Source: Natronolimnobius sp. AArcel1 (GTDB lineage Archaea; Halobacteriota; Halobacteria; Halobacteriales; Natrialbaceae). From it: DNA of 64,000 nt. Both the position numbers and the translations under genes were made by a program. Below the pieces are notes generated by a model. That model worked only from the letters and a program-made list of their open reading frames with translations. It was not told the origin of the DNA and ran no database searches. Every line of letters begins with the position of its first letter. Position 1 is the first letter of the stretch. Positions 36,149-45,555 of this stretch are shown here, piece after piece. Location: NCBI RefSeq assembly GCF_011043775.1, contig NZ_JAAKXY010000005.1:310001-374000 (forward strand), read 5' to 3'.

Positions 36149-37363
36149 ATGACCGACTCACAGACTATTTACGACGAACTCGGCGTTCCGCCGGTCGTCA
36201 ACGCAGCGTCGACGAAGACCCGAATTGGCGGTAGCTTGATCCGCCCAGAAGCGGTCGAAGCAATGTCTCGAGCCGCGGAATCGTTCGTCCGGATTTCGGA
36301 CCTGCAAGCACGCGCGAGCGAACTGATCTCGGACGTGACGGGCTCGGAGGCGGGCTACGTCGCAAGCGGGGCTGCTGCGTGTCTCACGCTTGGGACGGCC
36401 GCCTGTATGGCTGGTGACGACCTGGGTGCAATGAACCGTCTTCCACACACTGGCGACGATGTCCCGAACGAGGTCATCATGCCTCGTGCTCACCGCAACG
36501 GCTACGACCACGCGATCCGCATGGCCGGCGCGGAGATTGTCGACGTCGGGAACAACGACAACCACCTCGGAACCGGTTCGAAGAACACAGAGCTGTGGGA
36601 GATCGAAGACGCCATCAACGAGAACACGGCCGCTGTCGGCTACATGCAAAAGTCCTACTCCCAGCCCGAACTCGAAGACGTGTGCGAGGTCGCCCACGCA
36701 TATGACGTGCCGGTCATCGTCGACGCCGCCGCCGAACTCCCGCCGACAGACAACCTGACACGGTTCATCGATGAGGGTGCGGACCTCGTCGTCTTCAGTG
36801 GTGGGAAGGCCATTCGTGGGCCCCAGACGACTGGGATCCTTGCCGGGAAGCAGGAACTCATCGAATCGGCCGCCCTCCAGCATCTCGACATGCACGTCGC
36901 AGAGGAGGTTTGGGAGCCACCGACTGACCTGATCGATCTCGAAAAGTACGCTGGCGTACCTCGCCAGGGTATCGGACGCCCGCTCAAGTCTGGCAAAGAG
37001 GAACTGGCAGGCCTCATCCGCGCACTCGAGTTGTTCATCGAGGAAGATCACGACGCGCGGATGCGGGAGTGGAGCGACCGAACCGAGCTGATGGCCGAAT
37101 CGCTGCGTGAGGAACCCGGCCTGTCGATTACGGTAACTGAGGGCGAAAAGACTGCAGTCGCCCCAGAGGTGTTTGCTCGGATTGACCCAGACGCTGCCGG
37201 CATTGACGCTGAAACGCTGGTCGGTGAACTCCGTCGGGAGAACCCTCGAGTGTTTGTCGGGCCCGACCATCTCCACGAGTCCGCGTTTACGGCCAATCCG
37301 ATGTGTCTTACGGACGAGGAAGCCGAGTACGTTGTCGAGCGCGTGCGATCGTATCTCGACTGA
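36149..37363 (+). CDS. SelA-like PLP-dependent enzyme (possible amino-sugar-acid ammonia-lyase)
   Basis: This 404-residue fold-type I PLP enzyme resembles L-seryl-tRNA(Sec) selenium transferase relatives. PLP lysine is K220 in FSGGKAIRGPQTTG and the ring-pairing aspartate is D192 in VIVDAAAELPP. Haloarchaea do not need SelA, and the closest described function for such stand-alone enzymes is D-glucosaminate 6-phosphate ammonia-lyase (DgaE). A role in deaminating an amino sugar acid is inference from that and from the nearby PIG-L deacetylase. TATA CTTTATCC lies at about 36110. Confidence 0.75.
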   Translation: MTDSQTIYDELGVPPVVNAASTKTRIGGSLIRPEAVEAMSRAAESFVRISDLQARASELISDVTGSEAGYVASGAAACLTLGTAACMAGDDLGAMNRLPHTGDDVPNEVIMPRAHRNGYDHAIRMAGAEIVDVGNNDNHLGTGSKNTELWEIEDAINENTAAVGYMQKSYSQPELEDVCEVAHAYDVPVIVDAAAELPPTDNLTRFIDEGADLVVFSGGKAIRGPQTTGILAGKQELIESAALQHLDMHVAEEVWEPPTDLIDLEKYAGVPRQGIGRPLKSGKEELAGLIRALELFIEEDHDARMREWSDRTELMAESLREEPGLSITVTEGEKTAVAPEVFARIDPDAAGIDAETLVGELRRENPRVFVGPDHLHESAFTANPMCLTDEEAEYVVERVRSYLD

Positions 37364-37432
37364 TCACGTATTGGTATCATTTTGCGCTCATAAAGACTAA
37401 GCGGAGCCACCCGGATTACTATACGAGATACG

Positions 37433-38275
37433 ATGCCAACCTTTGATGTCCGTATTCCGGAGGACCCTCTTCGGATCCTCGTACTCGGCGCACACATCGA
37501 CGACTGCGAGTTCACGATTGGCGGTACCGCCTACAAGTACGCCCAGCAAGGCCACGACGTGCGATTCGTCTCAATGACGAACGGCGAGGCCGGCCACCAC
37601 GAAATCGGTGGGATTGAACTGACCCGCCGCCGACAGTCCGAAGGGCGTGACTCGGCTGAAATCCTCGGCGTCGAGTACACGTTCCTTGACAATCATGAGG
37701 GCGAACTCCGGCCGACGATCGACAACCGCAACGAAGTAATCGAACTCATCCGCGAGTACGAACCCGACTTGGTTCTCACCCACCGACCGAACGACTACCA
37801 TCCGGATCACCGCTACACCTCCGATTTGGTCCAAGACGCCGCCTACATGGTCACAGTCCCGAACATCTGTACCAACACACCACACCTGACGTATAATCCG
37901 GTCATCTGCTACCTCCAGGACGACTTTCAGAAGCCGACACCGTTCGACCCAGACGTCGTTGTCGGCATTGACGACGCAGTTGAGACCAAACTCGACGCAC
38001 TCCACCAGCACGAATCCCAAATGTACGAGTGGCTGCCGTACAACGTCGGTAAACTCGAGGAGGTTCCCGAAGGTGATGACGCGCGACGAGAGTGGCTCGC
38101 CGAGGAGAACCTGCAGCGGTTTTCGAAAATCGCTGATCGGTTCCGTGACCAGTTAATCGACCGCTACGGCGAAGAGCGCGGCTCGGAGATTCAGTACGCC
38201 GAGGCATTCGAACACTGTGAGTACGGTGGACAGCTAACCGACGAAAACCGCGACGCACTGTTCCCGATCGAATGA
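37433..38275 (+). CDS. PIG-L (LmbE) family deacetylase
   Basis: This 280-residue metal-dependent deacetylase has the zinc motif LGAHIDDCEFTIGG (AHxDD) and the second histidine motif YHPDHRYTS. The family removes N-acetyl groups from GlcNAc-type sugars and related glycoconjugates. It lies 69 nt after the SelA-like enzyme gene in the same direction, so deacetylation before or after PLP chemistry is a reasonable reading. It has no signal peptide and so is cytoplasmic. A second PIG-L is at 61983. Confidence 0.9.
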   Translation: MPTFDVRIPEDPLRILVLGAHIDDCEFTIGGTAYKYAQQGHDVRFVSMTNGEAGHHEIGGIELTRRRQSEGRDSAEILGVEYTFLDNHEGELRPTIDNRNEVIELIREYEPDLVLTHRPNDYHPDHRYTSDLVQDAAYMVTVPNICTNTPHLTYNPVICYLQDDFQKPTPFDPDVVVGIDDAVETKLDALHQHESQMYEWLPYNVGKLEEVPEGDDARREWLAEENLQRFSKIADRFRDQLIDRYGEERGSEIQYAEAFEHCEYGGQLTDENRDALFPIE

Positions 38276-38342
38276 CGCGCCATGGGGTCGACTCTGCCAG
38301 CCGACGTGCAAACAGAAGCGATTGCGAACCGATGGTGATCAG

Positions 38343-38873
38343 ATGAAACTCGTCCCGCCTGCCGAGGCGATCGCCCGGAAATTCCCCGAGTCGGTCGTGT
38401 TCGTCGTCGCGCCTGATCCCGACGGGGGCGAGCCGAACGTGATGCCGGCCGGCTGGAGCATGTTCACCTCGAATGAGCCGCTGATGCTTTCCGTCAGTGT
38501 CGGCCTCGAGAACTACACGCACGACTGTCTCCAGCAGGCCGAGGAGTTTGGTATCGCCTTCCCGAGTGCCGCCCAGCGGGACGACATCGTCTTCTGTGGT
38601 TCACACTCCGGAGCCGATGTCGACAAACTCGCTGGGTCAGATCTGGAACTCGCCGAACCCGCGGCGATTTCGATGCCTATACTGGAGGACGCTGCGGCGT
38701 GTTTCGAGTGTACCCTCGAGGGAACGTTGCTGACCGGCGACCACCGAATTTTCGCAGGCGACGTCGTCGCCGCGCACGTCTCCGAAACGTACGAGGAGAA
38801 AGTAACGAACCTCGGACGAGCATGGAGTGACGGTCCCGACCGGTTCCGGACACTCTCGGAACTGCTCGAGTAA
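38343..38873 (+). CDS. Flavin reductase-like FMN-binding protein
   Basis: The start is placed at MKLVPPAEAIARKFPESV. The 176-residue protein has the split-barrel flavin-reductase-like pattern: NVMPAGWSMFTSNEPLMLSV, the central GIAFPSA, and FAGDVVAAHVSE near the end. Such proteins bind FMN and reduce flavin for a partner oxygenase or act as flavoproteins of unknown use. No monooxygenase partner is visible nearby. It is the last gene of the plus-strand set behind the ABC importer. A T5 tract follows the stop at 38881-38885. Confidence 0.85.
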   Translation: MKLVPPAEAIARKFPESVVFVVAPDPDGGEPNVMPAGWSMFTSNEPLMLSVSVGLENYTHDCLQQAEEFGIAFPSAAQRDDIVFCGSHSGADVDKLAGSDLELAEPAAISMPILEDAAACFECTLEGTLLTGDHRIFAGDVVAAHVSETYEEKVTNLGRAWSDGPDRFRTLSELLE

Positions 38874-39104
38874 ATCTGTCTTTTTCGAGTCCACACCGCT
38901 AGCGATTGCTCTCGGATCTCCCACCGACGAGCGATGCGTCGCAGTGTTGCAATGCCATCTGTCGGGCGGACCGCGCTCGGGCGCTCGTTTCGCCCTTTCG
39001 CGTTGAACTCCTCAACCGAGTGGTTCCCCTTCTGGAGAGCTATTATAATCGAAGACAGTCACCGATACTTATTTATCAGGATATGGTGATTGTTTGCATG
39101 ACTC

Positions 39105-40529
39105 ATGCGAGCGTATCGACCCGAGCACTCGAGCGAGCGGAACGAAGAGACGAACACCAGCGACCCCGCTATCGGCGAGGGCAATCCATCACGTCGGTCG
39201 GTCCTGCGCGCCGTCGGCGCGTCAACAGCGGCCATCAGCGGACTCGCCGTGGCGGGAACGGCTGCGGCGAGCGGGGAGTACGACACCGTCGTCAATCTGG
39301 TAGACGACTTCGGTGCCGATCCGACGGGCGAGGAACCGATCAACGACGCCCTCGACGACGCAGTCCGAGACGACACGAAAGTCATCTTTCCGAGCGGGAC
39401 CTACTTCGTCGGCGAGAACGGCTTCCACCGCTGGGATTTCGGGGACGGTATCGAAGGCGAGCGCGTCTCGAACGTTGCGTTCGTCGGCGACGGCGAGGTG
39501 ACGCTTGTCCCAGACTCGGAGATCAATGACTTCATTTTCGCGCTTTGGGGTGACGACATTCACATCGAGGGGTTCCACATCGACGAGACAGCGGAGGATA
39601 CGGCCGTTGGATTGTCCCACCAGTGTGAGAAGCGTCTCGTCATCCGTGATATCACATTCGAGGGCGTCTCGGATACAGAGGGCGCACTGACCAAACTCGG
39701 TCCGGGAGTCACCGATCCGGACGGAACAGCGGTCGTCGAAGAGCTACACATTCCGGACGGTTCGACGGACTACACCGATCACACGGCAGTCTGGGTGTTC
39801 CCCGAACACGCGGGCGACATTCACTTCAAGCGGTGCTCAATTCAGGGGATGTCCGACAACGCACTCTATGGCTCACCGCCCGGTATGCCAGACGGCGGCG
39901 GCGGATCCGTCCGCGTCGAGAACTCGTTTTTCAAGAACAACAACGTGACTGCGATTCGGCTCGGCACGTCTGGCAGCTATGCGAAGAACTGTACCGTCGT
40001 CACCGAAGAAGACGAAATTCCGCCGAACCCCCAGGGTGCGATTACGAGTCGAGCCGGCTGGGTCTGGTACGACTTCGATGGCACCTACGAGAACATCAAC
40101 GTGATTCACGACCACCCAAACGGCGAAGGCATCCTTGATCACGACGACGAGACACGCAATCTCTCGCTCGAGGTGCGCAACTGTCGGTTCGAGATGAACA
40201 ACGATGGCTCGAATGCCCTCCGGTTTACCGATCCGGGCGTTGAAAAACTCACGCTGAGAAACGTCAGTGTTACCGGTGAGGCTGGCGACGGTACCGCCGT
40301 TGCGCTTGGCAACTGTGAGGTCGACGCGAACAACCTCTGTCTTACACAAACTGGCGACGATAGGGACGGTATCAGCATCTCGAGCGTTACTGGGACGATC
40401 GGCCAGTCGATGATCGATGTCACCGGCGAAGAGCTGGTCGAAGACGACGACAGCGACGTCGATGTCCGGAATCTCCGTCAGAACGGAAACTGCCCGCCCG
40501 CACAGGAGCCCCACCCGCTAGCGGAGTAA
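39105..40529 (+). CDS. Tat-exported parallel beta-helix (pectate-lyase-like) protein
   Basis: The 474-residue precursor has a Tat signal, SRRSVLRAVGASTAAISGLA, with cleavage probably near AAASGE. The mature protein opens with VVNLVDDFGADPTGEEPIND, typical of Pectate_lyase_3/right-handed beta-helix proteins, and has repeated strands (for example VRVENSFFKNNNVTAIRL). It is very acidic. It should act outside the cell on polysaccharide. No catalytic residues can be named with confidence. It has its own TATA (ACTTATTTATC, about 39068). Confidence 0.82.
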   Translation: MRAYRPEHSSERNEETNTSDPAIGEGNPSRRSVLRAVGASTAAISGLAVAGTAAASGEYDTVVNLVDDFGADPTGEEPINDALDDAVRDDTKVIFPSGTYFVGENGFHRWDFGDGIEGERVSNVAFVGDGEVTLVPDSEINDFIFALWGDDIHIEGFHIDETAEDTAVGLSHQCEKRLVIRDITFEGVSDTEGALTKLGPGVTDPDGTAVVEELHIPDGSTDYTDHTAVWVFPEHAGDIHFKRCSIQGMSDNALYGSPPGMPDGGGGSVRVENSFFKNNNVTAIRLGTSGSYAKNCTVVTEEDEIPPNPQGAITSRAGWVWYDFDGTYENINVIHDHPNGEGILDHDDETRNLSLEVRNCRFEMNNDGSNALRFTDPGVEKLTLRNVSVTGEAGDGTAVALGNCEVDANNLCLTQTGDDRDGISISSVTGTIGQSMIDVTGEELVEDDDSDVDVRNLRQNGNCPPAQEPHPLAE

Positions 40530-40669
40530 TCGACACGTTCAGTGTCCAAAGGATCTTTTTCGCGGACTGTTCTCTCGCCGCTAAGGAGACTGTATCTGCC
40601 GATGGACTCTCGAGTGCGATCGATCAACGTGGTGTTCGAGAGAACGAGTCGTGCCAGTTTGACTGAGAA

Positions 40670-41206
40670 TTACTCGTCGTCTTCGGACTCTTCGTCGTCG
40701 TCGGCTTCCTCATCGTCATCGGTGCCATCGTCTGCGTCCCCGTTTGCATCGACTGTCAGCGTCACCTCTTCGTCTTCGGACTCTTCGACGGTGACCTCCT
40801 CTTCGACGGCATCAAATTCGTCCTCGAGACTCTCGACGGTGATCGTGTAGTCGTCGGGTTCGACGGGGATCCCTTCGACGCCTTCCTCGACGATCTGTCC
40901 GTCTTCGATGTTCTCTTGATACGTGTACGATCGTGGCTGTTCGTGGGCCTCGATCGTGATTTCGATGTCCTCTGAGACTGGTTCGCCGTCTTCGTCTTCG
41001 ATTGAGACGTAGAGTCGCTGCTCGTCTTCTTCAAGTTCTTCTTCGTCGCCGTTTTCAACGTCTTCTTCGGGTTCGTCATCGCCGTTTTCGTCGCCGGGTT
41101 CGTCGTCTGGAGCATCATCGTCGTCGGCACAGCCCGCAAGCGACGCTGTCAGGACGGCACTCGCTCCGATAACTACGCTACGCCGGGATCTCTCTGCGTC
41201 GAACAT
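40670..41206 (-). CDS. Acidic Tat-type lipoprotein of unknown function
   Basis: The start is placed at MFDAERSRRSVVIGASAVLT because the earlier in-frame ATG (41284) adds basic, non-signal sequence. The twin-arginine signal ends at the lipobox SLAGC. A very acidic low-complexity linker rich in Asp and Glu follows. The folded segment (EQRLYVSIEDEDGEPVSEDI to DYTITVESLE) looks like a small beta-sandwich carboxypeptidase-regulatory-like domain. The C terminus is again an Asp/Glu tail. It is convergent with the beta-helix gene. The binding role is unknown. Confidence 0.75.
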   Translation of the reverse strand: MFDAERSRRSVVIGASAVLTASLAGCADDDDAPDDEPGDENGDDEPEEDVENGDEEELEEDEQRLYVSIEDEDGEPVSEDIEITIEAHEQPRSYTYQENIEDGQIVEEGVEGIPVEPDDYTITVESLEDEFDAVEEEVTVEESEDEEVTLTVDANGDADDGTDDDEEADDDEESEDDE

Positions 41207-41354
41207 ACACTCGAGTTTGTCTAACAGGGTGAAAACGTTTTGGTTGTTGCACCGACGATCGAAAGATCCCTTCCGTTGATACATGCGCAGCGGCCAACGT
41301 TGTCAATGCTAGAACACAAACTATAACGAGCCGTGTGAACAGTTAGTCTAACGA

Positions 41355-43067
41355 ATGATCGACTGCCACTTTCACATCTGGAGTCAAGATGTCTCGACGC
41401 CAGAAAAACGCGCCGAACGCGCTGAACAGTTCCGCCGCGAGGCCGACACGCTTGGTATCGAGCGAACCTGTCTCATTGGCGAGATCGGCGACACCGTCGA
41501 AGCGTGTCGAGAACACAACCGTACCGTCGCCAAATTCGTCACGGAACACCCCGATCTCTTCTACGGGTGGGCGCGAGTTCATCCCGCCCTCGGCGAGGAG
41601 GGGGTCGAAGAGTTCCGTCGTGCGGTCGAAGAAGATGGACTGGTCGGATTCAAACACCACTTCGTCGGCACGGAGATCAACATCACCGATCCGGAGTTCC
41701 AGCCGTTTGCGAAGGCGGCCGTCGAGATGGACGTCCCGATCATCTCTCACGTGATGCAAAACGAAGAGCCGTACCCAACTGAGCGCCCCAGTGAGGCGCG
41801 CTCCGAGGACGTGGTCGAACTCGCCGAGCAGTTTCCTGACCTACAACTTATTTCAGCGCACATCAGCGCCGGGGGCAACTGGGAACACCGCATTAGGAAC
41901 ATCGCTCCCTACGATAACGTCTACCTCGACTTGAGCGGCAGCAACTGCGAGGTCGGTCAGATCGAACTGGCCGCCGAACTTCTCGGTGTCGACCGACTCC
42001 TCTTTGGCACAGACACCTGGCTGTCCGTCTGTGCCGGCAAACTCGAGGCCGCGACCTTGCCGCCTGAGGATCGAGCCGAAATCGCGTACAACTTCGAGCA
42101 CCTGCTCCACGACGGCGTCGAGAACAAACTCACGGCCGACGAGCGTGAGGTCCGGATCGACCAGGCAACAGAGCGATTCGCTGATCTCGATATTCCCTAC
42201 GACGAACAGATCGTCGACGCGAACGCCTATGTCGGTGAGTGGCCGTTTTACCCCTTCGATGCCACCGTGGAGGACCTGCTCGAGCGAATGGACGACAACG
42301 GCGTCGATCAGGCTCTCGTCTCTTCACTCGAAGCGGTGTTCTACCGCAATCCACAGCACGGCAATCGCAAACTCGTCGACGACATCGAGGGCCACGAAGA
42401 CCGGCTACACCCATTCGCGACGATCGATCCGACGGTCCCTGGCTGGGAAGATGACTTCCGAACGTGCATTGAGGATCTCGAGATGCGCGGTGTACGGTTG
42501 CTTCCGGCCTACCACGACTACGATCTCAACGCGCCGGAAGCGCAGGCGCTGCTCGAGCGCTGCGCCGAATTCGACGTACCCGCGATGATCGTTCCTGCGC
42601 TTGAGGATCAGCGGGGCCGCCACTCGCGGGTCGAACTCAAATATTTTGAGGGGATGGGACAGGCCAAACACTGGCGCGATGATGCAGTCGACGACCTAAT
42701 CGAACTTCTGCTCGCGGTGCCCGAAACGGATGTGATCGTCGCCGGGGCTTGGAGCAGCGGCGCGCGCATAATTCGGGAAACGACGACCGTCGACCGGCAA
42801 GACGTCTGGCTCAACAACACCGTGCGGACGGGTGAGACACTGCTAGTGATCGACGACCTGTTCAATTACTGGACCCAGACGCAGGGAGAGGGCATCCTCG
42901 AGGAGATCGGTACCGAGCACCTCGTCATGGGGCCACAGCTTCCGATGAAATACTTCGAATCGTTCTACAACTACACGAAACACCTTCCGACAAGCGAGGC
43001 GCAGAAAGATCGCGTCCGTAGCGAGAACGTACTGGCGCTGCTTGGTGAGGGCGTAACTGACGACTGA
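41355..43067 (+). CDS. Double amidohydrolase (Amidohydro_2 type) with degenerate second half
   Basis: This 570-residue protein has two metal-dependent hydrolase barrels. The first (1-270) keeps the ligands: HFH at residues 4-6, KHHF, ISHVMQ, SAHIS and the aspartate in FGTDTW. The second (from about 275) begins IVDANAYVGEWPFYPF, where the HxH has become NAY, and the terminal aspartate region reads VMGPQLPM. The second half therefore probably lacks metal and may serve structure or binding. The family includes lactonases and decarboxylases. TATAA (41322) lies about 31 nt before the ATG. Confidence 0.85.
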   Translation: MIDCHFHIWSQDVSTPEKRAERAEQFRREADTLGIERTCLIGEIGDTVEACREHNRTVAKFVTEHPDLFYGWARVHPALGEEGVEEFRRAVEEDGLVGFKHHFVGTEINITDPEFQPFAKAAVEMDVPIISHVMQNEEPYPTERPSEARSEDVVELAEQFPDLQLISAHISAGGNWEHRIRNIAPYDNVYLDLSGSNCEVGQIELAAELLGVDRLLFGTDTWLSVCAGKLEAATLPPEDRAEIAYNFEHLLHDGVENKLTADEREVRIDQATERFADLDIPYDEQIVDANAYVGEWPFYPFDATVEDLLERMDDNGVDQALVSSLEAVFYRNPQHGNRKLVDDIEGHEDRLHPFATIDPTVPGWEDDFRTCIEDLEMRGVRLLPAYHDYDLNAPEAQALLERCAEFDVPAMIVPALEDQRGRHSRVELKYFEGMGQAKHWRDDAVDDLIELLLAVPETDVIVAGAWSSGARIIRETTTVDRQDVWLNNTVRTGETLLVIDDLFNYWTQTQGEGILEEIGTEHLVMGPQLPMKYFESFYNYTKHLPTSEAQKDRVRSENVLALLGEGVTDD

Positions 43068-43073
43068 TCGACG

Positions 43074-44183
43074 CTATTTCTCGCCCTCAAGCGGCGTCCC
43101 TTCGATCGTCCCATCCGGCGAGACGTCCGAGACGCTCTCGAGGCCGCCGTAGGTCGTCGCAGTGAACTCGGCTTCGACAGTCTCGCCGGGTTCGAGTTCT
43201 TTCATCGTTCCGTTCTCGCGCTGGACATCGGGGTCGCCGGGGTAGGCCGTCGTCGGCTCGAGGCCGACGTTGTAGTTGCGGTTGAACCACGGGGACTCGT
43301 GGAACCCGCCGAACGGTTGCCAGTACCAGAGACTCTCGAACGGCTCGAGCGGGAACGTAAGCGCAAAGCCGAGATCGATATCCGGATTCGTGAGCGCGTA
43401 CCAGCCGTCTGCCATATCGACCGCGAACGATTGGTCGTGAATCGTCGAGTCCTCGGGCGGAATCTCTCGAAGATCGACTGTGGTGCCGTCCCGGCCGGGC
43501 GCGTGTGGCCACTCAAACTCGACGTCGCCCTCGAGGCGTGCGTTCGGGAACGCGTCGCCATACTTGGGGTTGACGCCGGTCGCGTCCGGTAGGTCGAGCC
43601 GCGCGGCCGATGAGAGTAGCGGCTGCCCCAGCGTGACGTGTTGCTGCCAGACGTACTCGAGGGGGCGTTCGCCCCGATTCGTCACGGATTCCTCGATCTC
43701 GAGGCGGGAGTCGCCGGCTGGCAGGGTCAGATCACGCTCGACGACGAACGGGTAGCGAGTGAGCTCGACCGTGAGACGCAGAGTCACTGCCTCGCCGTCG
43801 TCTCGGACGACTTCTGCATCCCAGGGGAGCAGGGCGCTTTCGCCGTGCTGACCGTAGGCGCTGCCGTCAAACTCCCAGCCGCCGCCAGCGACAGGGAGAT
43901 TAACCTGCCAGCCGCCGGGGTAGTGCTCGTTCCAACCCGTTTCAGCGGCCGTTGGGACGTACCGACTTTCGGGCGGCGTCCAGTTGTGTGGCGTCCGCCA
44001 GAGGACGTCAACATCGGTCCGTTTGTCACGGAACTCGACGATGTCGCCGCCTTTGCCGGGCAAGACGAGCACCCGTAGCGCTGAATTCTCGAGGATGACG
44101 GCGTCGATGCCGCGGTAGGTGAAATCGGTCGAGATGCGCGGCCCGGTTTGCCCGCGGAGGCCGGATTCGTCGCCGGGGATCAT
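43074..44183 (-). CDS. Aldose 1-epimerase-like (galactose mutarotase fold) protein
   Basis: The start is placed at MIPGDESGLRGQTG, which overlaps the upstream gene by 4 nt (stop 44180). The 369-residue protein has a galactose-mutarotase-like beta-sandwich: ENSALRVLVLPGKGGDIVEF resembles the start of DUF4432/aldose epimerases, with YVWQQHVTLGQPLL and WYWQPFGGFHESPWF later. The fold binds free sugars or sugar acids. The overlap indicates co-transcription with the ceramidase-fold gene. It is convergent with the double amidohydrolase, 6 nt apart. The substrate is unknown. Confidence 0.8.
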   Translation of the reverse strand: MIPGDESGLRGQTGPRISTDFTYRGIDAVILENSALRVLVLPGKGGDIVEFRDKRTDVDVLWRTPHNWTPPESRYVPTAAETGWNEHYPGGWQVNLPVAGGGWEFDGSAYGQHGESALLPWDAEVVRDDGEAVTLRLTVELTRYPFVVERDLTLPAGDSRLEIEESVTNRGERPLEYVWQQHVTLGQPLLSSAARLDLPDATGVNPKYGDAFPNARLEGDVEFEWPHAPGRDGTTVDLREIPPEDSTIHDQSFAVDMADGWYALTNPDIDLGFALTFPLEPFESLWYWQPFGGFHESPWFNRNYNVGLEPTTAYPGDPDVQRENGTMKELEPGETVEAEFTATTYGGLESVSDVSPDGTIEGTPLEGEK

Positions 44184-45460
44184 CGTCGCCCCTCCACGTT
44201 TCGGCGTCGCGCACCGACGCGTTCGGCGAGCGCAGTCGCGGTCGTCAGGATACGTTCGGGCGTCGAGGACGCGTAGCGGCCGTCTTCGAAGGACTGCCAG
44301 GCCTCGTAGCCCCCTTCGGCGAGGATTCGCTTGGTCGGCAGATAGCCCGTGTTGTTCGCGTAGCCAGCGACCCACAGCGGGGCAGCCAACTCGTCTTTCA
44401 GCGCGAGCGAGTAGTCGGCGACAACCTCGCCCGACAGCGAGACGAACGTCAGGTCCGTTCCGAAACCGATCGCCTGGAGCGGGTACGGCCGGCGATCAGT
44501 AACCTCCCCGCCGATCTCGTTTTGTGCGTCTTCCGGGGGCTCGAGAACGTCGAGTGCGACGGTATCAGCCGCGAGTTTCAGGGGACCACGAACCGGCTTC
44601 GGCTCAGTAACGAGTGCGCGTTCGACGGCCGTCACCGCGGTATCGGCGTGGCGGTGAACGAGTTCGCGACTCCCCTGTGGGTAGGCCTTCTGGTCGCCCG
44701 CACAGCCGATGACGAAAACGGCGGTGGCCTCGGGATAGCGCTCCTCTAACTCCTCCATGGCGTAGCCCGGCCAGTCGCCGTTGACCTCGTTGCTGTAGGC
44801 CATCCCGACCGTCGGGTGACAGGCGTAGCCGAACAGGATCGCCTTCGTCGTCCCGTCGGGCCGCTCGGCGGTCAACACGGGCAGATCGTGATCGACGGGA
44901 CCGTCCGGGTCAGGATCGAAGCCGATCCCGTCCTCGATCGGCCGTCGGCGGTTCATCGCGATGCCACACTTCGCGCGATAGTGGGACAGCGACGCGGGCT
45001 CGAGGTCTTCGAGCGCTTCCCCAATCACCGCCACCAGCTGCTCGTCGACGAACTCGCGGTAGGACTCGATCAGTTCCATGTCACGGTCGTAGTCCGGCTC
45101 GAGTCCCTCGGCATGGACGTCGTAATCCGGGCCGTAGTGGGTGTGACTCGGGACGATGAACAACGACTCGGGCTTGAGGTCCCATCGCTCGGCGCACTCG
45201 CGCTCGAGGAACTCCCGCTGCGTCTCGAACAGAAACAGGAGTTCGAACGAAAGAACGAGGAGTCGCTGTCCCGTGTGGTCCTCGAGGGCAATCGCTCGCG
45301 CTCGGATGTCGTTTTCGACGCCGTCCATCGGTCCGTCGCGGGCACCGAAGCCGATGAGATGGTGCGGGTCGTCCGCGTCGGGCGTGATCGGAACCGTCGC
45401 TGTCCCGATCTGCCACTCAGCGTGCCGGTCGGCTGTTGCAGGTGGATCTTGCTTGGCCAT
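44180..45460 (-). CDS. Neutral ceramidase-fold hydrolase
   Basis: This 426-residue paralogue of the protein at 23908 starts IGTATVPITPDADDPHHLIGFGARDG. It keeps the zinc-site PSHTHYGPDY and YACHPTVGMAYSNEVNGDWPGY. The loop that in ceramidases holds the nucleophile reads IGCAGDQKAYPQ rather than NGAAGDINPS, so the chemistry may differ from its paralogue. A TATA-like TTTATTAT (minus strand, 45487-45494) lies 30 nt from the ATG, giving its own leaderless promoter. It is translationally coupled to the mutarotase-like gene. Confidence 0.8.
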   Translation of the reverse strand: MAKQDPPATADRHAEWQIGTATVPITPDADDPHHLIGFGARDGPMDGVENDIRARAIALEDHTGQRLLVLSFELLFLFETQREFLERECAERWDLKPESLFIVPSHTHYGPDYDVHAEGLEPDYDRDMELIESYREFVDEQLVAVIGEALEDLEPASLSHYRAKCGIAMNRRRPIEDGIGFDPDPDGPVDHDLPVLTAERPDGTTKAILFGYACHPTVGMAYSNEVNGDWPGYAMEELEERYPEATAVFVIGCAGDQKAYPQGSRELVHRHADTAVTAVERALVTEPKPVRGPLKLAADTVALDVLEPPEDAQNEIGGEVTDRRPYPLQAIGFGTDLTFVSLSGEVVADYSLALKDELAAPLWVAGYANNTGYLPTKRILAEGGYEAWQSFEDGRYASSTPERILTTATALAERVGARRRNVEGRR

Positions 45461-45555
45461 ACTCGTCTATCCGTGGTCGAGCGTCGATAATAAAGGTACG
45501 CTCCGGATGCACACTCGGCGGCAGGTGGTGGTCTTCGGACCGAGTGGCGCTCAAA

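Noticed and set aside
36158-37276. A 372-codon open frame opposite the SelA-like gene.
   Set aside because: It is a shadow of the real PLP enzyme with no motif of its own.
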